A stretch of DNA of 64,000 nt from Elusimicrobiota bacterium. Its GTDB lineage: Bacteria; Elusimicrobiota; Elusimicrobia; 2-02-FULL-39-32. How positions within the stretch are numbered: position 1 is the stretch's first letter; every line of letters begins with the position of its first letter. The notes under the pieces are model-generated. The model saw only the letters and a program-made list of their open reading frames with translations, made no database searches and was not told where the DNA came from. The translations under genes and the position numbers were made by a program. Below are positions 1-8,462 of this stretch, one piece after another. Location of the stretch: contig JACPBF010000002.1 in assembly GCA_016180425.1 (NCBI GenBank), positions 62,001-126,000 of the forward strand, written 5' to 3'.

Positions 1-1560
1 GCAAAACTCATTTAAAATTCCATAAAGAAACTGTCCTACCCAAATGCTTTCCCCTTTTTCTTCCCAACCAGCTACAGATAACCCATCATTCCAATCCCCT
101 GTCCCAATTAAAGGAAGTCCGCGCTTACTTTTGCGCTTAAGAGAATTTTCAATTGCCAAAACACAATGCTGATATACTGAAGCAGGAGACGCTTCTTTTT
201 TATTTTCCTCTTTAAGAAATGGAGTTTTTTCTTTTAAGATAGAAAAATCTCCTGTTTCTTTTAAATAGTTAATGGCGACAAAGGGGAGCCAGAGCAAATC
301 ATCTGAATATCTGGATTTATGGCCATCATTGGTGATGGGGTGCCACCAGTGATGCACAATGCCTGAAGAATATTGATGAGAGGCATGGAGGAGAATTTGA
401 TTTTTGGTTCTTTTGGGCTCAAGGTGAAGAAAGATTTGGCTGTCTTGCAGCTGATCTCTATAGCCAAAAGCGCCCCCTGCCTGATAATAGCCTGTTCTTC
501 CCCAGATGCGTGCTGAAAGAGCCTGATATTTTAGCCACCAGTTTCCTAAAAGATTAAAGGAAGAATCCGGAGTTTCTACATTAGATTTTTCTAAATAGCT
601 TTGCCAAAATTGAATGGTATTTTGAAACGCTTGATCTACATTATTTTGCTCTTTATATTTTAAAGCTAGATTTCTCGCTTCATTCTTATTTTTTGCAGCG
701 CCCAGTGTCCAAAGAACTGTTTTAGTTTCTCCGGGCAAAAGCTCAATTTCAGAACAAAGGCTGGCAATAGAATCGTCCCACTTACCAGTGGTTTTGCCGG
801 TATAAGAGCCTGTAAGCAAAGCATTTGGGTTTTGAAAACCATGATATTTTCCAATAAAAGAATCTTTATTGCCGGAAGAATCTTTTAAACGCAGGTTAGT
901 TCCATGCCAGGCTAAATAATCCCAAGATTTATTCCAATGCTGCCCTTTAGCATTGGCAATGGTCCAAAGTCTTTTTGAGGCATAGAGGATTCCATTGTCT
1001 TTATCAGATTCTGTTTCTAAAAAGGTGCGGTGAAATTCTCTATGGCTGTCTGGGGATTCCCCTAAGCACCATTCAAAATAGCTCCAGAGGCTTAAAATTC
1101 TTTTCTGGCTAGAATGATTAGTAATTTTTAGCTGCCAGATTTCTAAAGGCTCTTTAGGAGGGACAAAAATGGTTAGCTCTGAGGAAATGGAAAAATTAAG
1201 AGAGATAAATCGGGTGTAGCCAAAACCATGATGACATTCATAATGTTCTGGTGTATGGCACACAGGCTTCCATGTTGGAGACCAGAACTCTCCAGATTCT
1301 TGATCTCTTATATAAATATATTTTCCCCAATCATCGCAAACTAAATCTTGATTCCAACGAGTAATGCGATTTAAACTAGCATGGGTTCTCCAAGAATAAC
1401 CTGAGCCGGATTGGGTAATGACTAAACCATAATCCCCAGGACAAATGACATTGGACCAAGGACGGGGCGTATCTGGGCGAGTGATGACAAATTCTTTGCC
1501 ATCCTCGCTAAAATAACCATAGTTTGTTTTAAATAATTCTAGCTTTTCCTTCATAAACAT
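1..1560 (-). CDS. GH94-family glycoside phosphorylase (partial, C terminus beyond window start)
   Basis: The first 520 residues of a GH94 (glycosyltransferase-36-like) phosphorylase, which cleaves beta-linked gluco-oligosaccharides with phosphate to give a sugar-1-phosphate. Family hallmarks seen: N-terminal YGYFSEDGKEFVIT and RPDTPRPWSN stretches, GAFGYRDQLQD near residue 365, and GTGDWNDG near residue 488, whose Asp corresponds to the family's general acid. About 300 C-terminal residues are missing, assuming a usual length near 800. The ATG at 1560 is chosen because AGGAG (1570-1574) lies nine bases upstream; a second ATG at 1554 is possible. There is no signal peptide, so it should act in the cytoplasm, where phosphate is available. 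It is the last visible gene of the glycan operon, separated by 137 bases from the preceding one. The glucanase-like gene nearby makes 1,2-beta-oligoglucan phosphorylase an attractive guess, but linkage specificity cannot be read from sequence alone; cellobiose or laminaribiose types are alternatives. Confidence 0.9.
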   Translation of the reverse strand, partial: MFMKEKLELFKTNYGYFSEDGKEFVITRPDTPRPWSNVICPGDYGLVITQSGSGYSWRTHASLNRITRWNQDLVCDDWGKYIYIRDQESGEFWSPTWKPVCHTPEHYECHHGFGYTRFISLNFSISSELTIFVPPKEPLEIWQLKITNHSSQKRILSLWSYFEWCLGESPDSHREFHRTFLETESDKDNGILYASKRLWTIANAKGQHWNKSWDYLAWHGTNLRLKDSSGNKDSFIGKYHGFQNPNALLTGSYTGKTTGKWDDSIASLCSEIELLPGETKTVLWTLGAAKNKNEARNLALKYKEQNNVDQAFQNTIQFWQSYLEKSNVETPDSSFNLLGNWWLKYQALSARIWGRTGYYQAGGAFGYRDQLQDSQIFLHLEPKRTKNQILLHASHQYSSGIVHHWWHPITNDGHKSRYSDDLLWLPFVAINYLKETGDFSILKEKTPFLKEENKKEASPASVYQHCVLAIENSLKRKSKRGLPLIGTGDWNDGLSVAGWEEKGESIWVGQFLYGILNEFC

Positions 1561-1697
1561 TTACTCAAACTCCTGTTTTGAATCGGTTATCATAAATAGC
1601 TATAGATTTTTTATAGTTTTATTGCCCAGCTATGCGCTAAAATCAAATGATTCTTTTTGATAAAAAAATAAATTAGCCTTAAATCAACCACTTGGAT

Positions 1698-2270
1698 TCA
1701 AGATAAAGTCTTTGCTTTATTTGTTTTCCAGATAAAATATAGTCCTAATCCGCCTAAAATTAAAAATAGAGCCAAGCCCACAAAAAGTTCCATACGCACA
1801 TAATTTAGATCCGTATGAAAAAGCAGCCCCTGTATTTTTGGACCTTCCATTCCATAAGGGTATTGTGAACTTAAAAGATATTTTCCCGGTTTATCAATCA
1901 CAAACTGAAAAAGAGGTATTTGATCTTCTTTTTTATCAGTAGCATACATTTTAGGCGGAAATTTGACAAGTTCTACTACTCTACTTCCTTTTTTTTGAAC
2001 CAGTTGATACTCTAGGTCTTTAATCCAGGAAAGGGTTTCTTTAGATTTGTCTTTATTCAGGGCTAGCGCTATGTAAGAACCCGGTAATCTTAAATTTAAA
2101 TTTTGTTCTCCTGGAATTTGAAGCATGATCAGGCTTTTTCTCACGCTTAAAATAAATGGAGTAATTCCAAAAGATAAAGCAAGGATGCCAATAAAACAGC
2201 AGAGTCCCCCTAACCAATAGCCCCACTGCATAAATAGAGGAGAACTTTTTTTAGAATTTTGTTCGTTCAT
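1698..2270 (-). CDS. Small two-TM membrane protein, unknown function
   Basis: I do not recognise this 190-residue protein. It has one transmembrane segment near residues 16-40 and a second near 160-182, followed by a short basic tail (WKTNKAKTLS). The roughly 115 residues between them, probably periplasmic, contain two PG[SK]Y turns (LRLPGSYIALAL and KPGKYLLSSQYP) that suggest a beta-sandwich. Its ATG overlaps the TGA of the upstream glucanase-like gene by four bases (2267-2270), so it is translationally coupled to the operon and probably serves the same glycan pathway at the inner membrane. It lies between the secreted glucanase and the cytoplasmic GH94 enzyme. Function is open. Confidence 0.75.
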   Translation of the reverse strand: MNEQNSKKSSPLFMQWGYWLGGLCCFIGILALSFGITPFILSVRKSLIMLQIPGEQNLNLRLPGSYIALALNKDKSKETLSWIKDLEYQLVQKKGSRVVELVKFPPKMYATDKKEDQIPLFQFVIDKPGKYLLSSQYPYGMEGPKIQGLLFHTDLNYVRMELFVGLALFLILGGLGLYFIWKTNKAKTLS

Positions 2271-4243
2271 TGTAATATCAACTTTCCCAATTCAATTTTA
2301 CTTCCGTTTGATTTAAAATGCCAGTTTAACTTTCCTTCGCCATTGGCATCATTGTCAACGTCATGCACAGCAATGGAAATCCCCAAAGATTGTCCTCTCA
2401 CAGGCTCGATGACCCCAAGAAATTTCCAAGAGATCGCTGTAAAGATTTCATAACCGGTTGGCGTGATTTTTACAATCGTGTTCACTTCATCTTGAGATGG
2501 AACGCGTTTTTGAAACCAGGCATAAGAATGACTTTTTCTAGCGCTATCTGGCGGAGTAATCCCAATTTGAAAATCTGAAGGATGTCCCCAGAGCAAGCCA
2601 TCGCCATTTGGATCAATATAAATTTCAACACAATCGTCCCGGTAAATTTCTGAATCTGTTTGTTTAGCTACAATCGTCTGATCTGTTATTTCCGCTTTAA
2701 TATAAAGAGCCTGTTCATCCCAAAGATATTGGAGTTTAGCGCCAAGGTCAGTTGGATCTGCGATTTTTCCATTTTCTACGAAAGTGTGATCAAACTCCTG
2801 CACCTCTGCTTTATTCCATTCAGCTAGTTCCGGGTTAAATGGAGCGCCTGAAAGATTTTTAGCAGCAGTTATTTCTGGTTGTTTTCGGTCAAAGGACTGA
2901 ACTCCCAGCTTAAATTTTTCTTTCAGAGGAAATGGGTAAGTGATTTGTTGGGGAAGCAAACGATTTTGATAATCTTTTATTTTTTTATAACCTTCCATGA
3001 TCCCATCATAACTATTAAAAGATCGAATAATAAACTTATCCTCTAAAAAGTTTGTGAGCGCAAGAAAAAGCATGGTTTGGTCTAAGATTAAATAATTTTT
3101 AGTAACTCTAGCTGTTTTTAAATCAAAAGCATCCCTAAAGCCAAAATCATAATATTGACCTTCAATAATATGGCGCGGTCTTGCCCCAAGCTCTTCTAAT
3201 TTTTTTAGATTTTGTATGACCTCTTTGGGAAAAACTGAAATCGCAAGGGTAGAGGCATGGGGAGTTATAATTTCATCTCGGATCGCATTGAACCCCAAAT
3301 ATCCATTGGCTGGAGAGTCTGATGCGGACCAACCCCAAACAGGAGAGCCAATTTTTTCCTGATGCGCCATTTGCGCTTTAGCAAAGTTACCAGCCGCAAG
3401 TCCAGGAAGGGTGCCTTCTTCATCTAAGAATAAGCCGCTCATAAAGCCCATAAAAAGTCCTCCACCCTGCCACCCTGGTTTTAGATATTGTATTCCATAT
3501 CGTTCTTCTAAATTTCGGTTTAAAGCGCTCCAGCTCTGTAAAGGAACTCCGCTCATGGCGATTGCTAAAAAACTTACCAAACGGGAATCTGCTCCCAAAA
3601 AATCATAATGCCAAGAGCCAACCTCATTTTTTTCAGTGTTAAAACCTCCAAAAAGAAGTTTTGCCCGAGGATCATAAAGATCCTGCCAATCAATTTGAAG
3701 GAGCTGGTCGCATTGAGCTTTTAATTCTGGAAAAGTTTGACGCGCCACAATAATGCCCGCATAGTAATTGCCTAAGTCAACAGTAGAGATGAAATTTTCC
3801 TTATGTTTTTTTAAATCCGTAACACTGTTCCAGGAATGCGGAAAATTTTTCCAAGTCTCTAATTTGTTTAAAGTCTCAAGCAGCAGCCCTAGCTTTTGAA
3901 CAGCGATTTTGCGGTTTTCAAAACCCATTTCCACCGCGCCTGCGACAGAAGCCATGTAAAAGCCAATATTAGTCACAGAGGTAAAGGCATTTTTTGTAAC
4001 CACACTGTTATCTAAAGGCAGTCCGGTTTCAGGCTCTACATAATAGTCAATGCATTTGTAGGTGTCTTGGGCAAGTTTCTTAAGGTATTTACGCTCGGAT
4101 AAAGAAATTTTATCTGTGATAAATCCAAAAAGAGATTTTGCCTTAGCTTCTGCACCGGAAAAAGAAAGGAGAAAAATCAGGCTGAATAGTTTTAAAACTT
4201 TTTTTTCTCGATTCTTTTTCCGATAAAGAAAGCCCAAAGTCAC
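2267..4243 (-). CDS. Secreted glycoamylase-domain (GH144-like) glucanase with C-terminal CBM9
   Basis: A 658-residue secreted enzyme. The N terminus (RKKNREKK followed by a hydrophobic run ending near AEAKA) is a signal peptide. Residues about 45-445 match the glycoamylase fold (PF10091, related to GH144 endo-beta-1,2-glucanases): WGWSASDSPANGY, DEIITPHAS and YDFGFRDAFDL are characteristic stretches. Residues about 465-658 are a CBM9-like domain (DDCVEIYIDPNGDG, LNWHF), homologous to the end of the protein at 13421-15289. The start is GTG at 4243, which forms a GTGA overlap with the upstream stop; no better in-frame start precedes the signal peptide. Likely role: cut a beta-glucan outside the inner membrane to oligosaccharides for the ABC importer and GH94 enzyme of the same operon. 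The beta-1,2 linkage is inferred from family and neighbours, not shown. Confidence 0.82.
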   Translation of the reverse strand: MTLGFLYRKKNREKKVLKLFSLIFLLSFSGAEAKAKSLFGFITDKISLSERKYLKKLAQDTYKCIDYYVEPETGLPLDNSVVTKNAFTSVTNIGFYMASVAGAVEMGFENRKIAVQKLGLLLETLNKLETWKNFPHSWNSVTDLKKHKENFISTVDLGNYYAGIIVARQTFPELKAQCDQLLQIDWQDLYDPRAKLLFGGFNTEKNEVGSWHYDFLGADSRLVSFLAIAMSGVPLQSWSALNRNLEERYGIQYLKPGWQGGGLFMGFMSGLFLDEEGTLPGLAAGNFAKAQMAHQEKIGSPVWGWSASDSPANGYLGFNAIRDEIITPHASTLAISVFPKEVIQNLKKLEELGARPRHIIEGQYYDFGFRDAFDLKTARVTKNYLILDQTMLFLALTNFLEDKFIIRSFNSYDGIMEGYKKIKDYQNRLLPQQITYPFPLKEKFKLGVQSFDRKQPEITAAKNLSGAPFNPELAEWNKAEVQEFDHTFVENGKIADPTDLGAKLQYLWDEQALYIKAEITDQTIVAKQTDSEIYRDDCVEIYIDPNGDGLLWGHPSDFQIGITPPDSARKSHSYAWFQKRVPSQDEVNTIVKITPTGYEIFTAISWKFLGVIEPVRGQSLGISIAVHDVDNDANGEGKLNWHFKSNGSKIELGKLILQ

Positions 4244-5394
4244 GGCATCACATCCACTTTTATATTGTCAATCAAGATTAAACCTTCTCCTCCTTTAGGA
4301 AAACTAACCGCAAACCCAATTAATTTGATATTTTTCATGTTAAGTTCTTTATCGTCTCCGCCCCACCAGTAGGTAAGCTCAGAAAAGGGAATGCGAATCT
4401 CCTGCCATTCATCTTTGCGGGCTAAAGGGAATTTTTTGCCAAACGTGGTATTTTCCTTATCCACTAACTTAAATTCAAAATTGTTTTGTTCTCCGGTCCA
4501 TTTAAGGGAAAAACTAAAAACAGATTTTGAGGTAATTTCAACAGGATAAGATTTTGTGAATTGGATCCATTTGCCAGAGCCAAATTTATACTCGCTGCCA
4601 ATCGCTTCTCTTTCTTTGCCGGGCATAAGAATCATTTTAGATACGGTCCCTTGATCCCCTTCAATTTTCCATCCTTCTAAAGAATCGCAGCTGTCTAGGA
4701 CTCCTGCTTGAACCTTTTCCTGCTGCTTTTTCCAGGAGTCAACCAGTTTTAGATCATCTAGATAAATGGTTCCAGTTCCTCCCTCGCCAGCGCTAATCGC
4801 TAAACCAAATTGAGTGACTAGATCCAACTTAGAATTTCCGCCCCACCAGTAAGAAAAGTCGTCTAAGTCAATGGTGACTAGCTCCCATGTATCCTTAGGT
4901 TTAAGCGGAAACTTATAGCCATAATTTGTGCCGTCATCATCAATTAGTTTCACTTCCACGTTATTTACAGCTCCGCGCGACTTTAAATAAAATTGGATCG
5001 CTTTTCCAGTAAGTTCTGCAATAGAAATATCCTTAATAATCGCGACCCACTGTTTAGTTTGAGCTAAATCATAATCTAGCTGCAAAGCTCTGCCAATTTT
5101 TCCTAAGCCCACATCCAGATTTGTTTTAATAGTGGTCCCATCCGCATTGGAAGGCAGCCAGTCATTAGCTTCAAAACCATCTAAGACAGTCTCTTTAATG
5201 ATTTTAGGCGTCTCTTTTACTACAGGCGCGCTCTGCATCTCTTTTTTAGGCAGAGTGGGTATAGATTGTATTTCATCTTTAGGCACGCTTACTTTTTTCT
5301 TTGGCATTGAATAGCTCATTGGTCTTGGGTCAACCGCGTAAGTTTGAGCTGCAAAAAAGAACAACCCCAAACCAATTATTAGTTTTGTTTTCAT
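4240..5394 (-). CDS. Exported protein with two CBM11/CIA30-like carbohydrate-binding domains
   Basis: A 384-residue protein with a signal peptide (MKTKLIIGLGLFFFAAQTYA), a short basic/proline-rich linker, and two homologous galactose-binding-like beta-sandwich domains at about residues 70-225 and 232-382. Both repeats carry the same internal signature: a YWWGG loop after a [TS]W-containing strand, and an IYLDDLKL or ILIDNIKV ending. No catalytic domain is visible, so it probably binds glycan in the periplasm or at the cell surface and presents it to the neighbouring enzymes. The start ATG forms an ATGA overlap with the GH35 gene upstream, and its stop overlaps the GTG of the glucanase gene. 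Within the operon it most closely resembles the other CBM11/CIA30-like proteins at 10.8-20.6 kb. Whether it is lipid-anchored is doubtful, since no lipobox Cys is seen. Confidence 0.8.
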   Translation of the reverse strand: MKTKLIIGLGLFFFAAQTYAVDPRPMSYSMPKKKVSVPKDEIQSIPTLPKKEMQSAPVVKETPKIIKETVLDGFEANDWLPSNADGTTIKTNLDVGLGKIGRALQLDYDLAQTKQWVAIIKDISIAELTGKAIQFYLKSRGAVNNVEVKLIDDDGTNYGYKFPLKPKDTWELVTIDLDDFSYWWGGNSKLDLVTQFGLAISAGEGGTGTIYLDDLKLVDSWKKQQEKVQAGVLDSCDSLEGWKIEGDQGTVSKMILMPGKEREAIGSEYKFGSGKWIQFTKSYPVEITSKSVFSFSLKWTGEQNNFEFKLVDKENTTFGKKFPLARKDEWQEIRIPFSELTYWWGGDDKELNMKNIKLIGFAVSFPKGGEGLILIDNIKVDVMP

Positions 5395-7580
5395 CTTACT
5401 ACCTCCACGACTTTATTTTTTATTAACTCTAAGGGTAGCACAACCCCTGATCTTTCTTCCATAGTAAATCTTTTTTTAAATTCCTTAATTTTTTGATCTT
5501 TAAATTTTAAGCTGACTGCGCCTTTCTTTTTAACGTCGTGATAATTAAATAAAAATAAAAATCCGCGGGAGTGCATTTTATCCCAACGCAGCGTTCCCTG
5601 CAAATCCCAAGGTTCAAATTTAAGAAAAGGAAACACTTTTAAGGTTTCCATCCATTCCCGAACCATTTGAACTTGATAGTCAAAAACATGATTTAAACCA
5701 AAACCATAAACTATGAAATTCCCAAGCCCGGCTTTTCCATAAAAAGCGCAAGGGAACCCGGTTTTAGTTTTAGCTAAAGAAAATTTATTTTCTATGTTAA
5801 AAGTATGGATTGGAAAATCCACAATCGCTTCTATTCCTTTCCAAACAATGGGCTGTTTTATTTTTTCCTCTTGAAAAGAGATCCCTAATTTTTCAGCTAA
5901 AATCACACAGGGTTTACCAGACAAATTAAGGTTAGGAACCCTAGGACCAAATAAGAGCTTGCCCCCAGATTGCGCATAATCTGCCAACTTGTTTTGAGTT
6001 TCTTCATCCATAGAGTCTAGGGTAAAAACAGAGAGGCTTTCATTTTTAAGCAGCTCTTCTTTTGACTCTTTTAGAAGATCTAAGAATGAATAGTTATAAT
6101 TTGCAAGCTGCAAAAGTCTGGCAAAACCATCAAAAAAGAAATTCGTTCTTTGAGACTCTAGAAGAAATGCCCTTTGCCCAGAGAAATATTCAGTAGCGTA
6201 GTAAGGAACATAAAATCCAATGGCTGTATCATTGATTTTTTTAGTTTCAGCCAGTTGAGAGCCATATTTTTTGATAAGTTTCCCCCACTCTTTTAAAGGC
6301 GCAAAATGCTCTTTGGTTTTTATTCCATCTAAAGAGACAGGGGCTTGCCAATCATGGTAAGATCCAAAAGCTCCTAACCCAGGGAGATTTTCTCCGCTGG
6401 AAAACATGTAGCAATTAACTCCGTTTAAGCCATGCGCTGTGGATGTTTTAAGGTTTAAGTCAATATCCTGCGGATAAAGGCGTGGACGGTCGCGCAAAAT
6501 CCCTGTTTGCAGTTCTGCGCAGATTGAAGGAGATTCTTTGTCTAACATCTTTGTCATTTCCGTGGTGATCCCCACATCATGAAAATTCTCAAAATCCAGC
6601 CTCCTCATTTGATATGCCCCGCCAAACACTGTTTTAGGGACTTGCAGAGAAAAATCCCTAAACATGGAACAAGTCATGGGGCTATAAACCCCTCTTCCGC
6701 GCACATCATAATCATAAAATTGAGGTATGTTGGCGGAAAAAGGAACTGAGAGAGAACTCTGAACAGCTTTTTCCTGCAATTTTTTGAAATAGGCAGCGTA
6801 ATATCTTCTATAAAAAAGGGACCAGTCTAAAAAAATTTGCCAATGTTCTTGCAAAAAATCTTCTTGCGGCTGATGGATATCTTTAAATTCATTATAGTTT
6901 GAGGAATAGGCTGAATTTAACTTTTTTATATCTTGATATTCTTCTTTTAAAAAATCCTGATACATTTTGTTCACCGGAGCCGACTCATCATAGGCTTTAT
7001 GCAGCCAGTGGATCATGCTAATTTCATTGCAGAGCTGAACCAATACAATTGGCCCATTTTTATGAATTTGGTTTTCTTGAACCAAAGGCAAAACCGCGTC
7101 ATACCATTTCCCCACATATTCTAAAAATTTCGGATTTAAATAGGAAAGAAGCAGAGCATGAGGCAAATTATTTACACTGCTTCTCTGCACATAGAGTTCT
7201 GGATGATCTTTTAATAGCCAGCCGGGAATCCCTTCATTCACTAATTCCGCGTTAGATACCGGGCCAACCCTTGCGGAAAAATAAAGATCTGCTTTTTTAA
7301 CCTCTTTTAAAAAAGCTATAAGATTTTTTTGCGGGTGCGATTTTCCTTCAAAATCAAATTTCCCCTGTTCCGATTCATGCCAATTCCAAGGGATGTAAGA
7401 GCTCACGCAATTTAAGCCTGCTGCTTTTGCTTTCCGAACATGATCTTTCCAATATTTTTGAGGGATTCTAAAATAATGAATCTCTCCTGAATAAAGATAA
7501 AAGGGTTTTTTATTTAAGATAAACTGCCCGTTTTCAACTTTCATCGTTGTAGGTTGCATGTCCTTTGTAGAACCTGTCAT
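5391..7580 (-). CDS. GH35-type (clan GH-A) beta-galactosidase-like glycosidase
   Basis: A 729-residue clan GH-A glycosidase. The N-terminal barrel shows GH35 hallmarks: GEIHYFRIP near residue 32, YIPWNWHE near 62 and VQLCNEIS near 181, where E186 would be the acid/base; E356 in SICAELQTG is a plausible nucleophile. The middle (about 455-640) resembles the GH42-type trimerisation domain. There is no signal peptide, so it is cytoplasmic and should act on oligosaccharides brought in by the ABC system encoded just upstream. The start is uncertain: ATG at 7580, 7559 and 7544 are all in frame, and none has an ideally spaced ribosome site; 7580 gives the longest protein. The end overlaps the next gene by ATGA. 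Specificity (beta-galactoside or other beta-glycoside) is not determinable from sequence reading. Confidence 0.85.
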   Translation of the reverse strand: MTGSTKDMQPTTMKVENGQFILNKKPFYLYSGEIHYFRIPQKYWKDHVRKAKAAGLNCVSSYIPWNWHESEQGKFDFEGKSHPQKNLIAFLKEVKKADLYFSARVGPVSNAELVNEGIPGWLLKDHPELYVQRSSVNNLPHALLLSYLNPKFLEYVGKWYDAVLPLVQENQIHKNGPIVLVQLCNEISMIHWLHKAYDESAPVNKMYQDFLKEEYQDIKKLNSAYSSNYNEFKDIHQPQEDFLQEHWQIFLDWSLFYRRYYAAYFKKLQEKAVQSSLSVPFSANIPQFYDYDVRGRGVYSPMTCSMFRDFSLQVPKTVFGGAYQMRRLDFENFHDVGITTEMTKMLDKESPSICAELQTGILRDRPRLYPQDIDLNLKTSTAHGLNGVNCYMFSSGENLPGLGAFGSYHDWQAPVSLDGIKTKEHFAPLKEWGKLIKKYGSQLAETKKINDTAIGFYVPYYATEYFSGQRAFLLESQRTNFFFDGFARLLQLANYNYSFLDLLKESKEELLKNESLSVFTLDSMDEETQNKLADYAQSGGKLLFGPRVPNLNLSGKPCVILAEKLGISFQEEKIKQPIVWKGIEAIVDFPIHTFNIENKFSLAKTKTGFPCAFYGKAGLGNFIVYGFGLNHVFDYQVQMVREWMETLKVFPFLKFEPWDLQGTLRWDKMHSRGFLFLFNYHDVKKKGAVSLKFKDQKIKEFKKRFTMEERSGVVLPLELIKNKVVEVVR

Positions 7581-7606
7581 CCTTATTGTTTAAAAATTAA
7601 AGAGAA

Positions 7607-8461
7607 CTACTCTTTTAAGCCGGTAGTGGCGATTCCGCGAATCACATATTTTTGAGCAAAAACAAAAATAAGGATAATCGGCATCACTACCACCACTGCT
7701 CCTGCCATTAGAAGTCCAAACTTTGTCGCAAACTGACCGCTTAAATTCGCTAAAGCAACAGGCAAGGTGTATCGTTCTTCGCCAATCATTACAATTAAAG
7801 GCCAAAGAAAATCATTCCAAGAGCCCATAAAAGTGAAAATTCCTAATGTAGCCAGCACAGGCTTACAAAGAGGAAGGATCACGTTCCAATAAATTCTAAA
7901 TTCTGAGCAGCCGTCAATCCGGGCAGCTTCAATCAAATCGTCAGGAATGGTCATCATGAATTGACGCACTAAAAATATCCCAAAAATTCCTACAGATGCG
8001 GGAAGGATCAGCCCCCAGTAACTATTTAAAAGCCCTAATTGTTTTAAAAAAAGAAAAACCGGAATCATGGTAATTTGTCCTGGGACCATGAGAGTTGCCA
8101 TAAGCAGAGTAAAAATCTTGTCTCTTCCTAAAAACCTTAATTTTGCAAAAGCATAACCCGCTAAACTGCAAAAGAAAAGATTAAAAAAAGTGGTTGTAAT
8201 GGAAACAATCAGGCTGTTTTTAAAATGAAGAAGAAAATCCACATCTTTAAAAAGTTGTTTGTACCACTCTAAGGTTGGGTGGTCTGGAAACCATTTTGGA
8301 GGATAGGAAAATATGCCTCCTCCGGATTTAAAAGAGGTGGAGACCATCCAAACAAAAGGAGCGATAGTGAATAGAAGCCCTAAAAACAGAGCCAAGTGGA
8401 GCCAAAATTTTTCTATGGCCTTGATTGTTTTATATTTCTGAACGCTGGTCCAATTTGCCAT
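7607..8461 (-). CDS. Sugar ABC transporter permease (MalG/CUT1 type)
   Basis: An integral-membrane permease of the CUT1 carbohydrate importers, about 284 residues with six predicted membrane spans. The cytoplasmic EAA loop that docks the ATPase is clear (LIEAARIDGCSEFRIYWNVI), followed by the usual GSWNDFLWPL of MalG-type subunits. I place the start at the ATG at 8461 (MANWTSV), one base after the upstream stop; a TTG fifteen bases further upstream would overlap the preceding gene and is less likely. It should pair with the permease half of the fused protein encoded upstream to form the heterodimeric channel. No ATPase gene is present in the window. That is common for CUT1 systems, which can share one MsmX/MalK-like ATPase encoded elsewhere. 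Confidence 0.92.
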   Translation of the reverse strand: MANWTSVQKYKTIKAIEKFWLHLALFLGLLFTIAPFVWMVSTSFKSGGGIFSYPPKWFPDHPTLEWYKQLFKDVDFLLHFKNSLIVSITTTFFNLFFCSLAGYAFAKLRFLGRDKIFTLLMATLMVPGQITMIPVFLFLKQLGLLNSYWGLILPASVGIFGIFLVRQFMMTIPDDLIEAARIDGCSEFRIYWNVILPLCKPVLATLGIFTFMGSWNDFLWPLIVMIGEERYTLPVALANLSGQFATKFGLLMAGAVVVVMPIILIFVFAQKYVIRGIATTGLKE

Positions 8462-8462
8462 T

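Noticed and set aside
1561-1697. Separate promoter for the GH94 gene in the 137-base gap
   Set aside because: Several A/T-rich -10-like boxes exist, but none is properly spaced from a -35-like box; read-through from the operon is simpler.
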